Origin: Bacillus zhangzhouensis
Lineage (GTDB): Bacteria; Bacillota; Bacilli; Bacillales; Bacillaceae
Reading direction: 5' to 3'
Assembly (NCBI RefSeq): GCF_000715205.1
Contig: NZ_JOTP01000016.1
Location: forward strand, 1 to 64,000
Length of the DNA: 64,000 bases
Shown: in pieces, positions 62,765 to 64,000 of the stretch
Position numbering within the stretch: the first letter of the stretch is position 1
How the letters are laid out: each line of letters begins with the position of its first letter
The notes under the pieces: model-generated
What the model was told of the DNA's origin: nothing
What the model saw: the letters and a program-made list of their open reading frames with translations, nothing else
Databases searched by the model: none
Made by a program: the position numbers and the translations under genes

Positions 62765-64000
62765 TCACATCATTTCTTGAGCAACCGTTCTATCTTTTAT
62801 TTGTTGAGCTACCAACCGTTTAAAGTCCTCCATAGACAGCTGCTCTGAAGCCTTTTCTCCATGCTGCCTGATATTAAGCGTTTTTTCTTGCATTTCTGTA
62901 TCGCCAATCACAGCGATATAAGGGATTTTTTGCATTTGTGCTTCTCTCATTTTATAGCCGAGTTTTTCATCCCGTTCATCGATTGTGACTCTTATCCCTA
63001 TACTTCTTAGTTGCTGTTGAACTTCCAAGCAGTGATCAAGGTGAACGCTTGAGACAGGTATGATTTGTACTTGTACTGGTGCTAGCCATAACGGGAAGGC
63101 ACCTGCAAAATGCTCGATCAGAATACCAAGGAAGCGATCAAGAGAACCAAAAATGGCACTGTGAATGACAACCGGTCGGACCTTTTCGTTTTTTTCATTG
63201 ATATATGTTAAATCAAATTTTTCAGGCATTTGGAAATCAAGTTGAATTGTGGCGCACTGATGGCTCCGCTGCAGCGCATCTTTAATATGAAAATCAATTT
63301 TTGGACCATAAAAGGCCCCATCTCCTTCATTTAGCTGGTAGTCGACCTCTAGCTGATCAAGCACATTTTGAAGCGCTGTTTCTGATAGATGCCAAATCGC
63401 ATCATCCCCTAATGCTTTTTCTGGACGAGTCGATAGTTCAACTGAATACTCAAATCCAAAAGTTCGATATACGTGATCAACTAATTGGAAAATCTGTTTG
63501 ATTTCAGACTCAATTTGATCTTCTCTCAAAAAAATATGGGCATCATCTTGGCAAAATGTCCTGACCCTAAACAATCCATTTAATGCTCCGCTATATTCAT
63601 GCCGATGCACCTGACCAAATTCGGCCATCCTGATTGGAAGATCCCTGTATGAATATAAGTTGTTTTTAAACATGAGCATATGCCCTGGACAGTTCATCGG
63701 CTTTAAAGCAAAACTTGTCTGGTCTACTTCCGAGAAATACATATTTTCATGATAGTGATCCCAATGGCCTGACTTTTCCCAAAGTTCTTGGTTCATCATA
63801 AATGGTGTGCTCACTTCTTCATATTGTGCTTTACCTCGCATTTCTCTTGAAAAAGCCATTAATTCATTTCTGATAAGCTGCCCCTTTGGTAAATAAAACG
63901 GCATGCCTGGGGCTTCTTCAGAGAACATAACTAGAGATAATTGTTTGCCTAATTTTCGGTGATCTCGTTTGTTTGCTTCTTCCACAAAGTGAAGATAATC
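62765..64000 (-). CDS. Threonyl-tRNA synthetase, C-terminal part (gene runs off the window)
   Basis: The frame is open to the last base (DYLHFVEEANKRDHRKLG), so the 5' end lies outside. The visible 411 residues hold class II motif 1, the zinc site (cysteine in MNCPGH, histidine in QDDAHIF, histidine in VVIHSAIFGS), motif 2 FRVRTFCQDDAH, motif 3 GSLDRFLGILIEHFAG and the anticodon-binding domain. Bacillus has thrS and the starvation-induced thrZ; the sequence could be ThrZ, but I cannot decide without the leader. A weak hairpin terminator follows at 62705-62730. Confidence 0.93.
   Translation of the reverse strand, partial: DYLHFVEEANKRDHRKLGKQLSLVMFSEEAPGMPFYLPKGQLIRNELMAFSREMRGKAQYEEVSTPFMMNQELWEKSGHWDHYHENMYFSEVDQTSFALKPMNCPGHMLMFKNNLYSYRDLPIRMAEFGQVHRHEYSGALNGLFRVRTFCQDDAHIFLREDQIESEIKQIFQLVDHVYRTFGFEYSVELSTRPEKALGDDAIWHLSETALQNVLDQLEVDYQLNEGDGAFYGPKIDFHIKDALQRSHQCATIQLDFQMPEKFDLTYINEKNEKVRPVVIHSAIFGSLDRFLGILIEHFAGAFPLWLAPVQVQIIPVSSVHLDHCLEVQQQLRSIGIRVTIDERDEKLGYKMREAQMQKIPYIAVIGDTEMQEKTLNIRQHGEKASEQLSMEDFKRLVAQQIKDRTVAQEMM

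Overview
The window is chromosomal DNA of a Bacillus of the B. pumilus / B. safensis / B. altitudinis type. Most of it follows the ygxA-perR-gsaB-ygaD-sspE-fabL-mutY-yfh-yfi-mprF order of the B. subtilis chromosome, read in reverse. Spore genes (two small acid-soluble proteins), B. subtilis-like protein sequences and strong GGAGG ribosome sites support this assignment. The species call rests on protein resemblance and gene order, not on a database search.

Layout. 1-182: leader and two tandem promoters of an rRNA operon that runs off the left edge. 0.2-5.4 kb: ygxA, ygzB, perR, bcp, gsaB, ygaE. 5.44-5.83 kb: a truncated copy of a small repeat joined to a perfect 226-bp copy of the inside of gsaB. 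5.8-11.3 kb: a peptide ABC importer operon in the order D-F-A-B-C. 11.4-17.9 kb: ygaD, ygaC, ygaB, sspE, fabL, yfhS, mutY, yfhP. 18.0-20.9 kb: the split sigma factor module sigO/rsoA-yvrJ-oxdC-yvrL, which in B. subtilis lies elsewhere. 20.9-22.7 kb: a DinB-like protein and a lone FAD monooxygenase with a TetR-type operator. 22.7-30.6 kb: yfhO-csbB, yfhJ, sspK, yfhH, recX, yfhF, yfhE, yfhD, yfhC. 30.8-38.7 kb: an RNPP-like regulator, a DCC-like membrane protein, a thioredoxin-like protein, mprF, a MarR regulator, a DinB/YfiT protein and an oxidoreductase. 39.3-39.5 kb: the intact copy of the small repeat, flanked on both sides by the same terminator hairpin. 39.6-41.6 kb: an ECF sigma/anti-sigma pair and ynfA. 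41.6-47.2 kb: a Fur-box-bearing iron block (ABC exporter, binding lipoprotein, AraC-binding-protein fusion, ferredoxin-NADP reductase-like enzyme). 47.3-50.6 kb: an acetylesterase, a DUF6884-type protein, VanZ, and a TetR/SMR/SMR efflux set. 50.6-62.6 kb: a surface-protein island with a class D-like sortase, a cell-wall adhesin of about 2,050 residues, an Mga/AtxA-like regulator, two paralogous small proteins and two unrecognised genes. 62.8-64 kb: the 3' part of a threonyl-tRNA synthetase gene running off the right edge.

How the parts fit. PerR, Bcp, GsaB and the Fur-box genes point to peroxide, haem and iron homeostasis. SigO/RsoA with OxdC is an acid/oxalate response unit. The sortase, LPKTG adhesin and Mga-like regulator form a candidate self-contained surface-display system. 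The two least explained signals are the repeat that sits inside duplicated terminators (with its gsaB-carrying derivative) and the sortase island with its pair of small paralogues.
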